DNA of 64,000 bases from Microbacterium sp. nov. GSS16 (lineage in GTDB: Bacteria > Actinomycetota > Actinomycetes > Actinomycetales > Microbacteriaceae): assembly GCF_028198145.1 (NCBI RefSeq), contig NZ_CP116338.1, positions 806,001 through 870,000 on the forward strand. The letters are read 5' to 3'. Shown here in pieces: positions 47,480 through 54,873 of this stretch. A model generated the notes under the pieces. It had not been told where the DNA came from. It did no database searches and saw only the letters and a program-made list of their open reading frames with translations. Made by a program: the position numbers and the translations under genes. Position 1 is the stretch's first letter, and every line of letters begins with the position of its first letter.

Positions 47480-47659
47480 AGCATTTCGACTCGTCGCTGC
47501 GCTCCTCGCTCAATGACCGAGTTTGGGGCGTCGTGGGTGGGACATCTCGTCTCGACCCTTCGTTCTTCGCTCAATGACCGTGGCATTTCATCCCCTCGTT
47601 GCGCTCCCTGGTTTATGACCCGGGGGTGGCACGGACGGGGGAGTGGTGGAGGGATCACG

Positions 47660-47665
47660 TAGAGT
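47660..47665 (+). promoter_or_regulatory. Possible -10 element of parAB
   Basis: TAGAGT, giving a leader of about 18 bases with AAGGAG before the parA ATG. Confidence 0.4.
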
Positions 47666-47689
47666 GGATGGCGGTCCCGAAAGGAGTCG

Positions 47690-48622
47690 ATGTTTCACGT
47701 GAAACCATCCGACAATGCATCGCCGAACCAGGATTTCGGGATGGATACCCCGCTCGCTCGGGAACTGGCCGACCTATCCTCACGACGCAAGGCGCTCAAG
47801 ACCGTCGAGGTCCGATTCACCGGAGATACGCGCGTCTTCACGGTGTCGAATCAGAAGGGTGGGGTTGGCAAGACCACGACCGCCGTCAATTTGGCATCCG
47901 CTCTTGCTGATCTAGGTGCCAAGGTGCTCGTGATCGACCTCGACCCGCAAGGAAACGCCTCGACGGCGCTCGGCGTGACGCATTCCGCTGACACGAAGAG
48001 CATCTACGACGTGCTGATCAACGACCTCCCGTTCGGAGAGATCGTGCAGGACAGCCCGGAATCCGAGAACCTGCGCTGCGCGCCCAGCACGATTCACCTT
48101 GCCGGCGCCGAGATCGAACTCGTGTCGCAGGTCGCGCGAGAATTCCGGCTGCGCCGTGCGCTCGAGGAGTATCTGCGCGACAACCCGGTCGACTTCGTCA
48201 TCATCGACTGCCCGCCATCCCTCGGCCTGCTCACCATCAACGCGTTCACCGCGGCATCCGAGGTGCTCATCCCCATCCAGTGCGAGTATTACGCGCTCGA
48301 AGGCCTGAGTCAGTTGCTCGGCAGCATCCAGATGATCCAGAAACACCTCAACCCCGAGCTTCACCTGTCGACCATCCTGCTCACGATGTACGACGCGCGC
48401 ACGCGCCTCGCCCAGCAAGTGGCCGACGAGGTGCGAACCCACTTCCCGCAGCAGGTGCTCAAGGCCGTGATCCCGCGCTCGGTGCGGGTATCCGAGGCCC
48501 CCAGCTTCGGACAGACCGTCATTTCGTACGACGGCACGTCGGCGGGGGCGGTCGCCTACCGGGAAGCAGCAGTCGAGATCGCGCAGCGCAAGGAATCCGC
48601 CGCGCAGAACAAGGGAGCATGA
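47690..48622 (+). CDS. parA: Chromosome-partitioning ATPase ParA (Soj)
   Basis: 310 residues from the ATG with AAAGGAG six bases upstream; a second ATG at 47741 lacks this. Deviant Walker A KGGVGKTTTAVNLA, Walker A' VLVIDLDPQGNAST and Walker B FVIIDCPPSLG. It forms ATP-dependent dimers on the nucleoid that move ParB-parS complexes. The first codons (MFHVKP) are a parS site, so ParB binding could cover the translation start region of the DNA and repress the promoter. Confidence 0.96.
   Translation: MFHVKPSDNASPNQDFGMDTPLARELADLSSRRKALKTVEVRFTGDTRVFTVSNQKGGVGKTTTAVNLASALADLGAKVLVIDLDPQGNASTALGVTHSADTKSIYDVLINDLPFGEIVQDSPESENLRCAPSTIHLAGAEIELVSQVAREFRLRRALEEYLRDNPVDFVIIDCPPSLGLLTINAFTAASEVLIPIQCEYYALEGLSQLLGSIQMIQKHLNPELHLSTILLTMYDARTRLAQQVADEVRTHFPQQVLKAVIPRSVRVSEAPSFGQTVISYDGTSAGAVAYREAAVEIAQRKESAAQNKGA
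47691..47706. promoter_or_regulatory. parS site 9, overlapping the parA start codon
   Basis: TGTTTCACGTGAAACC, beginning at the second base of the parA ATG and covering codons 1-6. Confidence 0.9.
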
Positions 48623-49605
48623 TGGCCAAGCGCACTGGACTCGGTCGGGGAATCGGCGCACTCATTCCGACGACGGATCAGGCTGAGCGCCCGGTCGACG
48701 TCTTCTTCCCGGGCGCGGCGAAGGTGAAGACGGATGCCACACCCCCGCAGCCTGAGGAACTCACGCCCACCCCCGATGAGGCGGAGCTCTCGCAGGTGCC
48801 CGGGGTGCGTCTGATTCAGGTCGACCCGAACCGCATCGTCCCTAATCCCCGTCAGCCGCGCACGCATTTCGACGAGGACCACCTCGCTGAGCTCGTGCAC
48901 AGCGTGAAGGAGTTCGGCGTCCTGCAGCCGGTGATCGTCCGGCAGAACTCCGATGGCGAGTACGAGCTGATCATGGGCGAGCGTCGTACCCGCGCCGCTC
49001 GCGAGGCCGGCCTCGCCACGATTCCCGCGATTCTGCGCGAGACGGCAGACGAGGACCTGCTGCGCGACGCGCTTCTTGAGAATCTGCACCGCTCCCAGCT
49101 GAACCCCCTCGAGGAGGCCTCCGCCTACCAGCAGCTGCTGGAAGACTTCGGCATCACGCAGGAAGAGCTCGCTGCCCGCATCGGTCGCTCGCGACCGCAG
49201 ATCAGCAACACCATCCGACTTCTGCGTCTGCCGGTCCCGGTGCAGCAGCGCGTCGCTGCCGGAGTGCTTTCGGCCGGCCATGCGCGTGCAATTCTGTCGG
49301 TCGAGACGCCGGAGCAGATGCAGCGCCTCGCTGACAAGGTCGTGAATGAAGACCTCTCCGTCCGAGCCACCGAGGCCGCGGCCAAGTCCATGCCCACCGC
49401 GGCCGGCTCGTCGACAAAGCCCACTGCCGGCGCGCGCCGCGCCTACCTCGACGAGGTCTCCCACAAGCTCGGTGATCGCCTCAACACTCGGGTCAAGATC
49501 GACCTCGGCGCACGAAAAGGCCAGCTCAAGATCGAATTCGCGTCGATCCAGGACCTCAACCGCATTCTCGCCGAGATCGGTGAAGAGGAGTTCGGATCGC
49601 GCTGA
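48622..49605 (+). CDS. parB: Chromosome-partitioning protein ParB (Spo0J)
   Basis: 327 residues from the second of two adjacent ATGs (GGGAG five bases away); the first at 48619 overlaps the parA stop as well. N-terminal ParA-stimulating stretch KRTGLGRGIGALIP, the CTP-binding ParB/Srx domain (PNPRQPRTHFDEDHLAEL, GERRTRAAREAGL), the helix-turn-helix ITQEELAARIGRSRPQISNT and a C-terminal dimerisation domain. It binds the parS sites listed here and spreads as a clamp. Its last codons are the first unit of a tandem repeat. Confidence 0.97.
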   Translation: MAKRTGLGRGIGALIPTTDQAERPVDVFFPGAAKVKTDATPPQPEELTPTPDEAELSQVPGVRLIQVDPNRIVPNPRQPRTHFDEDHLAELVHSVKEFGVLQPVIVRQNSDGEYELIMGERRTRAAREAGLATIPAILRETADEDLLRDALLENLHRSQLNPLEEASAYQQLLEDFGITQEELAARIGRSRPQISNTIRLLRLPVPVQQRVAAGVLSAGHARAILSVETPEQMQRLADKVVNEDLSVRATEAAAKSMPTAAGSSTKPTAGARRAYLDEVSHKLGDRLNTRVKIDLGARKGQLKIEFASIQDLNRILAEIGEEEFGSR

Positions 49606-49689
49606 TCCGAGAAGATCGCGCTGATCCGAGAAGATCGCGCTGATCCGAGAAGATCGCGCTGATCCGAGAAGATCGCGCTGATCCGAGAC
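49595..49689 (+). repeat. Five-copy 19-bp tandem repeat fused to the parB stop
   Basis: Unit GATCGCGCTGATCCGAGAA, five head-to-tail copies (the last with one changed base). Copy 1 contains the final parB codons and the stop. Each unit holds the inverted pair GATC...GATC. Confidence 0.95.
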
Positions 49690-49700
49690 AGTCAGCACGA

Positions 49701-49740
49701 CAGCAGATGAGCACCGGGTCCTCCCGGTGCTCATCTGCTG
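49701..49740 (+). terminator. Terminator of parAB
   Basis: Perfect 18-bp stem CAGCAGATGAGCACCGGG and complement, with loop TCCT. The region from here to 49858 shows nothing else. Confidence 0.85.
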
Positions 49741-49858
49741 CTTCGGCGCAGCGCTCCGGCGGATGAAGTCCGCCGCACCAGCCAACCAGACCCACCTCGC
49801 ACCCCTACCTGTTTCTCCGCCCGTGCGCACGCCCCTTTCTGACCGCACTGCGCACGGA

Positions 49859-49864
49859 TAGCAT
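49859..49864 (+). promoter_or_regulatory. Possible -10 element of the sugar porter gene
   Basis: TAGCAT, giving a short leader that contains the AGAGGAGGGG ribosome site. Confidence 0.4.
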
Positions 49865-49891
49865 CCGGAGCACCGGAAGAGGAGGGGCATC

Positions 49892-51340
49892 ATGACACAC
49901 GCAGCAGGCACAGGCCCGGCGAAAGGCATACGCGGACGCGTCATCGGGGTGAGCATCGCCGCGGCACTGGGAGGATTCCTCTTCGGCTTCGACACCGCGG
50001 TGATCAACGGAGCGGTCGACGCACTGGCGGGCGCATTCGATCTCGGCGTCGGGCTCAAGGGCTTCGCGGTGTCGTCGGCGCTCATCGGCTGCGCCGTCGG
50101 TGCGTGGTTCGCCGGCCCCCTGGCGAACCGGTTCGGACGCATTCCCACCATGATCGTCGCGGCCGTGCTCTTCCTCGTCTCGGCAGTCGGCTCGGGGCTC
50201 GCCTTCGGGGTGATCGACCTGATCATCTGGCGTGTCGTCGGCGGTCTCGGTGTCGGTGCGGCCTCGGTGATCGCCCCGGCTTACATCGCCGAGGTGTCAC
50301 CCGCACACGTCAGAGGGCGCCTCGGTTCACTGCAGCAGCTCGCCATCGTGACAGGAATCTTCGTCGCCCTGCTCTCGGATGCCCTGCTGGCGAACGTCGC
50401 GGGCGGCGCGGCGGAGCCGCTGTGGGGTCTGGATGCCTGGCGCTGGATGTTCATCGCCGAGGCGATCCCCGCGGTGGTCTACGGCATCATGGCGATGCGC
50501 CTGCCCGAGTCGCCACGGTACCTCGTGGCGCGCGGCGATGTCGACAAGGCGGCTGAGGTGCTGACCCTGGTCACCGGCACCATCGACGTGAAGACGAAGA
50601 TCACCGAGATCACGGGCACGATCAACACCGAGCGCACCGAGTCGCTCAGCGACCTGCGCGGCCACCGCTTCGGGCTCAAGCCGATCGTCTGGGTCGGGAT
50701 CCTGCTGAGCATCTTCCAGCAGTTCGTCGGCATCAACGTGATCTTCTACTATTCGACGACCCTGTGGCGTTCGGTCGGATTCGACGAATCGGATGCCCTG
50801 ACGATCACCGTCATCACCTCGGTGACGAACATCGTCGTGACGATTATCGCGATCCTGCTGGTCGACCGCGTCGGGCGGCGCCTGATGCTCATGGTCGGAT
50901 CGATCGGCATGACGGCTACGCTGGGACTGATGGCGGTCGCCTTCTCGTTCGGCACGCTGGATGCCGAGGGCGCGGTCACCCTGCCCGACCCGTGGTCGAC
51001 CATCGCCCTGATCAGCGCCAACGCGTTCGTGGTCTTCTTCGGCGCGACCTGGGGGCCCCTGGTGTGGGTGCTGCTGGGGGAGATGTTCCCCAACTCGATC
51101 CGGGCCGGCGCTCTCGCGGTGGCCGCCGCGGCACAGTGGGCGGCCAACTTCTTCATCTCCACGACCTTCCCTGCGTTCGCCGAGATCGGTCTCACCTTCG
51201 CCTACGGCTTCTACGCGTTCTTCGCCCTGCTGTCGTTCTTCTTCGTGTACTTCAAGGTCGCCGAGACGAAGGGCAAGGAGCTCGAATCGATGACGGAGGA
51301 TGTGAAGATCGAGCGCCGTGCACGGGCTCCGCGCTCGTAG
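49892..51340 (+). CDS. Sugar porter family MFS transporter
   Basis: 482 residues, twelve membrane helices. Sugar-porter signatures are GGFLFGFDTAVINGA, RLPESPRYLVARG (PESPR) and VDRVGRR, plus QQFVGINVIFYYS in helix 7, which contacts sugars. It is probably a proton-coupled monosaccharide or inositol importer. A strong ribosome site precedes the ATG. With the next gene it is inserted between parB and trxA, which are usually closer. Confidence 0.93.
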   Translation: MTHAAGTGPAKGIRGRVIGVSIAAALGGFLFGFDTAVINGAVDALAGAFDLGVGLKGFAVSSALIGCAVGAWFAGPLANRFGRIPTMIVAAVLFLVSAVGSGLAFGVIDLIIWRVVGGLGVGAASVIAPAYIAEVSPAHVRGRLGSLQQLAIVTGIFVALLSDALLANVAGGAAEPLWGLDAWRWMFIAEAIPAVVYGIMAMRLPESPRYLVARGDVDKAAEVLTLVTGTIDVKTKITEITGTINTERTESLSDLRGHRFGLKPIVWVGILLSIFQQFVGINVIFYYSTTLWRSVGFDESDALTITVITSVTNIVVTIIAILLVDRVGRRLMLMVGSIGMTATLGLMAVAFSFGTLDAEGAVTLPDPWSTIALISANAFVVFFGATWGPLVWVLLGEMFPNSIRAGALAVAAAAQWAANFFISTTFPAFAEIGLTFAYGFYAFFALLSFFFVYFKVAETKGKELESMTEDVKIERRARAPRS

Positions 51341-51343
51341 AAT
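51338..51343 (+). promoter_or_regulatory. -10 element overlapping the sugar porter stop codon
   Basis: TAGAAT, in which TAG is the stop of the transporter; six bases before the GTG of the next gene. Confidence 0.4.
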
Positions 51344-51349
51344 TGTCTG

Positions 51350-51640
51350 GTGATCCCCTCGTTCCCGCGCCGCGCCAGCCTCGAAGTGCTGCGTGCGGAG
51401 GCGGGCGACGAGCGCTCGGTGCTCGTGCACGAGCGTCTGCGCAGCGGAGAGGACCCCTGGGACTTCATGTCGGAGCTGCCGTCGGTCGACGAGCTCGTGG
51501 TGCTGCTGCTGCGCACCGACGTGTACGAAGACAGGGGCGGCAACCCGCGCGACCCGCGCTGGAACGACTCGGTGCTGCGCAGCATCGCGCACGAGTACCC
51601 CGAGCTCAGCACCACGGTCTGGCGGATGCTCGCGGCGTAG
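51350..51640 (+). CDS. Conserved hypothetical protein
   Basis: 96 residues, GTG start, acidic, no signal or membrane segment. Notable stretches are PRRASLEVLRAEAGDERSVL, ELPSVDELVVLLLRTDVYED and a C-terminal LSTTVWRMLAA. No family was recognised. The coding character (third-position GC) is strong, and the leaderless -10 and terminator frame it as its own unit. Confidence 0.65.
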   Translation: MIPSFPRRASLEVLRAEAGDERSVLVHERLRSGEDPWDFMSELPSVDELVVLLLRTDVYEDRGGNPRDPRWNDSVLRSIAHEYPELSTTVWRMLAA

Positions 51641-51678
51641 CGACTCGTTTCGACGCGCTTCGCCTGCTCGACGACCGG
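51641..51678 (-). repeat. Dispersed repeat copy (CGGTCGTTGAGCGAGCG family)
   Basis: On the minus strand CCGGTCGTCGAGCAGGCGAA, then GCGCGTCGAAACGAGTCG. It lies after the hypothetical gene, before the trxA terminator. Confidence 0.6.
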
Positions 51679-51690
51679 GGAGATGCAGAA

Positions 51691-51721
51691 GAGCCCGCCA
51701 CCGCGATGGGGTGACGGGCTC
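51691..51721 (-). terminator. Terminator of trxA
   Basis: Arms GAGCCCGTCACC and GGTGGCGGGCTC on the minus strand pair with one mismatch and are followed by TTCTGC. Confidence 0.7.
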
Positions 51722-51735
51722 AGGCCTCGGCGGGC

Positions 51736-52059
51736 TCAGCCGATGAACGGGGCGAGGTCCTGCTCGAGGGCGAACTTCGGCTTGGCGCCGATGATGGTCG
51801 TCTTGACCTCTCCGCCCTGGAACACCTTCATCGCCGGGATCGAGGTGATCTGGTACTTCATGGCCAGATCGGGATTCTCGTCGACGTTGAGCTTGAGGAT
51901 CGTGATCTTGTCGGGGTTCTCGGCCTGGATCTCGTCGAGCACGGGCGCGACCATGCGGCACGGTCCGCACCACGCGGCCCAGAAGTCGACCAGCACGGGT
52001 CCTTCGGCCTGCAGGACATCCTGCTCCCAGGTGGCCTGCGTGGTTGCCTTGGCAGTCAT
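51736..52059 (-). CDS. trxA: Thioredoxin
   Basis: 107 residues. The redox motif WCGPC has Cys31 and Cys34; the cis-proline is in TSIPAMKVF. It reduces protein disulfides in the cytosol and is itself reduced by the TrxB encoded just upstream. It has its own sigma-R-type promoter as well as possible read-through from trxB. Confidence 0.97.
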   Translation of the reverse strand: MTAKATTQATWEQDVLQAEGPVLVDFWAAWCGPCRMVAPVLDEIQAENPDKITILKLNVDENPDLAMKYQITSIPAMKVFQGGEVKTTIIGAKPKFALEQDLAPFIG

Positions 52060-52091
52060 ACGAATACTCCTTGTTCGGTGTCACCCGTACC

Positions 52092-52118
52092 AACGTCGAG
52101 TGAGCGGAAAGTGTTCCC
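52092..52118 (-). promoter_or_regulatory. Sigma-R/SigH-type promoter of trxA
   Basis: GGGAAC (52118-52113), exactly 18 bases, GTT (52094-52092) on the minus strand, matching the GGGAAY-N18-GTT consensus of disulfide-stress sigma factors of Streptomyces (sigma-R) and mycobacteria (SigH). Confidence 0.75.
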
Positions 52119-52124
52119 GGTGTC

Positions 52125-53099
52125 TCAGCCGACGATGATCTCGGCGGCCAGCGCCGCCGGCTCTTCGACCGACGCGTCTTCGAGGTCGGCGATGAAGTGC
52201 TCGGCATCGAGCGCCGCGACGACGCCTGATCCAGCTGCGGTGGCGGCCTGACGGTACGTCGGGTCGATCACGTCGCCGGCGGCGAACACACCGGGAACCG
52301 AGGTGCGCGACGAGCGCCCGTCGACCCAGATCGTGCCGGCGTCGGTGAGCTGCAGCTTGTCGTGCACCAGGTGGGTGCGCGGGTCGTTGCCGATCGCCAC
52401 GAACACGCCGTCGACGGCGAGCTCGCGGGTCGAGTCGTCGACGGTCGAGCGCAGACGCACGCCGCTGACCGAGTCGCCGCCGAGGATCTCGTCGACCGTG
52501 CTGTTCCAGACGAACTCGATCTTCTCGTTGGCGAACGCCCGCTCCTGCATGATCTTCGACGCCCGCAGGGTGTCCTTGCGGTGGATGACGTACACCTTCG
52601 ACGCGAAGCGGGTGAGGAAGGTCGCCTCTTCCATGGCCGAGTCGCCACCGCCGACGACCGCGATCTCCTTCTCGCGGAAGAAGAAGCCGTCGCACGTCGC
52701 GCACCACGAGACGCCGTAGCCCGACAGACGCTCTTCGCCCTCGACCCCGAGCTTGCGGTAGGCCGAGCCGGTCGCGTAGATGATCGTCGACGCCTCGTGC
52801 ACCGCACCGCTGCCCAGGATGACCTTTTTGACCGGTCCGTTGAGCTGAAGCTCGGTGACGTCGTCGTACAGCACCTCGGTGCCGAACTTCTCGGCCTGCG
52901 CCTGCAGCTTCGCCATCAGATCGGGGCCCTGGATGCCCTCGGGGAAGCCGGGGAAGTTCTCGACGTCGGTCGTGTTCATCAGCTCGCCGCCGACCTCGAC
53001 GGTGCTGGCGACCAGCAGCGGCTTGAGGTTGGCGCGCGCCGCATAGATCGCGGCCGTGAATCCGGCCGGGCCGGAGCCGATGATGATGACCTGACGCAT
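52125..53099 (-). CDS. trxB: Thioredoxin-disulfide reductase
   Basis: 324 residues. FAD-binding IGSGPAGFTAAIYAA, redox pair Cys133 and Cys136 (SWCATCDGFFF), NADPH-binding GGGDSAMEEA and the second FAD motif VFAAGDVID. It passes electrons from NADPH to thioredoxin. An AGGAGAG site precedes the ATG, and the leader of about 52 bases starts at a sigma-R-type promoter. Confidence 0.97.
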   Translation of the reverse strand: MRQVIIIGSGPAGFTAAIYAARANLKPLLVASTVEVGGELMNTTDVENFPGFPEGIQGPDLMAKLQAQAEKFGTEVLYDDVTELQLNGPVKKVILGSGAVHEASTIIYATGSAYRKLGVEGEERLSGYGVSWCATCDGFFFREKEIAVVGGGDSAMEEATFLTRFASKVYVIHRKDTLRASKIMQERAFANEKIEFVWNSTVDEILGGDSVSGVRLRSTVDDSTRELAVDGVFVAIGNDPRTHLVHDKLQLTDAGTIWVDGRSSRTSVPGVFAAGDVIDPTYRQAATAAGSGVVAALDAEHFIADLEDASVEEPAALAAEIIVG

Positions 53100-53158
53100 G
53101 TGCTCTCCTAAGGCTGCGGGTGACCGGCGGGCGCGGGATGATCCGCGTCGTCTGCTTC

Positions 53159-53185
53159 AACCCATGGTAACCGCGCCGCATTCCC
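53159..53185 (-). promoter_or_regulatory. Sigma-R/SigH-type promoter of trxB
   Basis: GGGAAT (53185-53180), exactly 18 bases, GTT (53161-53159) on the minus strand, a perfect match to GGGAAY-N18-GTT. Confidence 0.8.
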
Positions 53186-53253
53186 CCGCGCCGGGAGAGC
53201 CGCTTCGCGGAAGACGCGTCCGGATGTCAGGCGCGGGGCGTGCTCGATGAGGC

Positions 53254-54873
53254 TCAGCGCTTGGGCAGGAAGCGGGTGACCAGTCCACGGGCTGCGCTGG
53301 TCTCGGGCGCACGCAGCACGAGCAGCGCGAGCGCATAGACGACGACGGCGACGAGGCCGATGACGCCCGTGCCGACCGCGCCGAGCAGCTTGTCGATGAA
53401 GGTCGATCCGGTCTGCCCGACCGTCCATCCCCGATCGGCGCCGAGCAGCAGGTACGTTCCCCATCCGGCCAGGCCCGCCGGCACGGCGGCGACGACGAAG
53501 CGGCCGATGGAGAGAAGCGTCTGCGGCAGCTGGAGCCCGCCCAGCCTGCGGCGCAGGATGAGCACGGCGATCACCGTCTGCACGAGACCGGCGATCGACT
53601 GCCCGAGCGCCACGGCGGCGGCGAGCTGACTGAGCGGGGCGACCGCGGCGGCGAAATACGAGAAGCCGATGATCAGCCCGACCTGCACGAGTGTGAACAC
53701 GAACGGTGTGCGGGTGTCGCCGAACGCGTAGAACGCTCGCTGCACGATGAACAGCACCGACAGGGGCAGCAGGCCGACGAGATAGCAGACCAGCACCGGG
53801 GCCGCGGCGACGGCATCCGCAGGGCTCTGGGTGAAGATGCGCGTGGCCGGCACCGCTGCGACGGCGAGGGCGATGCCCGAGCCGACGATGAACAGCGACA
53901 CGACCCGGATGCAGCGGGCGACGTCGGCGCGCACCTCGTCGCGACGGTTCTCGTGCGCATGCTCGGCGATCTGCGTGAAGTACGGGGTGCCGATCGAGAT
54001 CGCGAAGATCGAGTACGGCAGCATGAACACCAGCCAGGCGGCCTGCATCATGAACACCGAGGGGTAATCGCCCGATGAGTCGGTCACCACGCGCGTCTGG
54101 ATGAGCCCGGCGATCTGGCCGGCGATCACCATGAGGAAGGTCCAGCCGGCGAGCGTGCCGATCTGGCCGAGGCCGACGCCCTTCCACCGGAAGTCGGGGC
54201 GCAGGCTCAACCCGGTGCGCCGCCAGGCGAAGAGCAGCATGAGGGCCTGCACGACGATGCCGAGTGTGGCCGTACCGCCGAGCACGGCGATCATGGTCGG
54301 ATCCCAGACGTCTACCCGGCTCTGATCCCCGTCGAACAGGGCGATGAAGACGAGGAACCCCGCGATGGAGATGATGTTGTTCGCCACGGGGGTCCACGTG
54401 TACGGACCGAAGACGCGCTTGGCGTTGAGCGTCTCGCCGATGAGCGCGTACAGGCCGTAGAAGAAGATCTGCGGCAGGCACCAGTACGCGAACGCGGTGC
54501 CGAGAGCCAGCTGCTCGGGGGTGAAGTTCGGTCCGTACAGCGCGATGAGCCAGGGGGCGGCCAGCATGGCCAGCGCGGTCGCGCCGAGGAAGACCACGGT
54601 GCCCAGCGTGAACAGCTTCGAGATGTACGCGCCGCCGCCGTCGGCGTGACTGGCCGACTTCACGATCTGCGGGATGATCACTGCCGTGAGGATGCCCGTC
54701 TGGATGATCGTGAAGACGTTGTTGGGCAGCTGGTTCGCGACGCCGAAGGCGTCACCGGCCTGTCCGATCGTGCCGATGGCTGCGACCAGCACGATCGTGC
54801 GGATGAGACCGGTGATGCGCGAGATGAGCGTCCCCGCCCCGAGGATGGCGCTGGCGCGGCCGAGACTTGTCAC
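53254..54873 (-). CDS. murJ: Lipid II flippase MurJ (MviN family)
   Basis: 539 residues, fourteen hydrophobic helices. The N terminus LGRASAILGAGTLISRITGLIRTI and the GVANQLPNNVFTII stretch are MurJ hallmarks. It moves lipid II across the membrane for cell-wall synthesis. It lacks the long C-terminal pseudokinase/Ig extension of mycobacterial MurJ, as usual in this family. It overlaps the DUF6049 gene by four bases. Confidence 0.92.
   Translation of the reverse strand: MTSLGRASAILGAGTLISRITGLIRTIVLVAAIGTIGQAGDAFGVANQLPNNVFTIIQTGILTAVIIPQIVKSASHADGGGAYISKLFTLGTVVFLGATALAMLAAPWLIALYGPNFTPEQLALGTAFAYWCLPQIFFYGLYALIGETLNAKRVFGPYTWTPVANNIISIAGFLVFIALFDGDQSRVDVWDPTMIAVLGGTATLGIVVQALMLLFAWRRTGLSLRPDFRWKGVGLGQIGTLAGWTFLMVIAGQIAGLIQTRVVTDSSGDYPSVFMMQAAWLVFMLPYSIFAISIGTPYFTQIAEHAHENRRDEVRADVARCIRVVSLFIVGSGIALAVAAVPATRIFTQSPADAVAAAPVLVCYLVGLLPLSVLFIVQRAFYAFGDTRTPFVFTLVQVGLIIGFSYFAAAVAPLSQLAAAVALGQSIAGLVQTVIAVLILRRRLGGLQLPQTLLSIGRFVVAAVPAGLAGWGTYLLLGADRGWTVGQTGSTFIDKLLGAVGTGVIGLVAVVVYALALLVLRAPETSAARGLVTRFLPKR

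Larger units (their letters stand above)
46871..47620 (-). repeat. Cluster of about eleven interspersed 20-38 bp repeats around parS sites
   Basis: Full or partial copies begin near 46871, 46951, 46999, 47163, 47230, 47281, 47361, 47407, 47483, 47543 and 47586. The best pair (47407 and 47483) share CATTTCGACTCGTCGCTGCG and CTCCTCGCTCAATGACCG. Spacers of 15-90 bases differ in sequence, with parS sites 7 and 8 among them. No coding frame is supported in 45890-47660. Confidence 0.8.

Noticed and set aside
46871-47620. Interspersed repeats as a CRISPR array
   Set aside because: Units vary in length and sequence, spacers range from about 15 to 90 bases, and no cas gene is near.
48556-50226. 556-codon minus-strand frame opposite parB
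   Set aside because: parB is unambiguous on the plus strand; the frame only stays open through the 19-bp tandem repeat.
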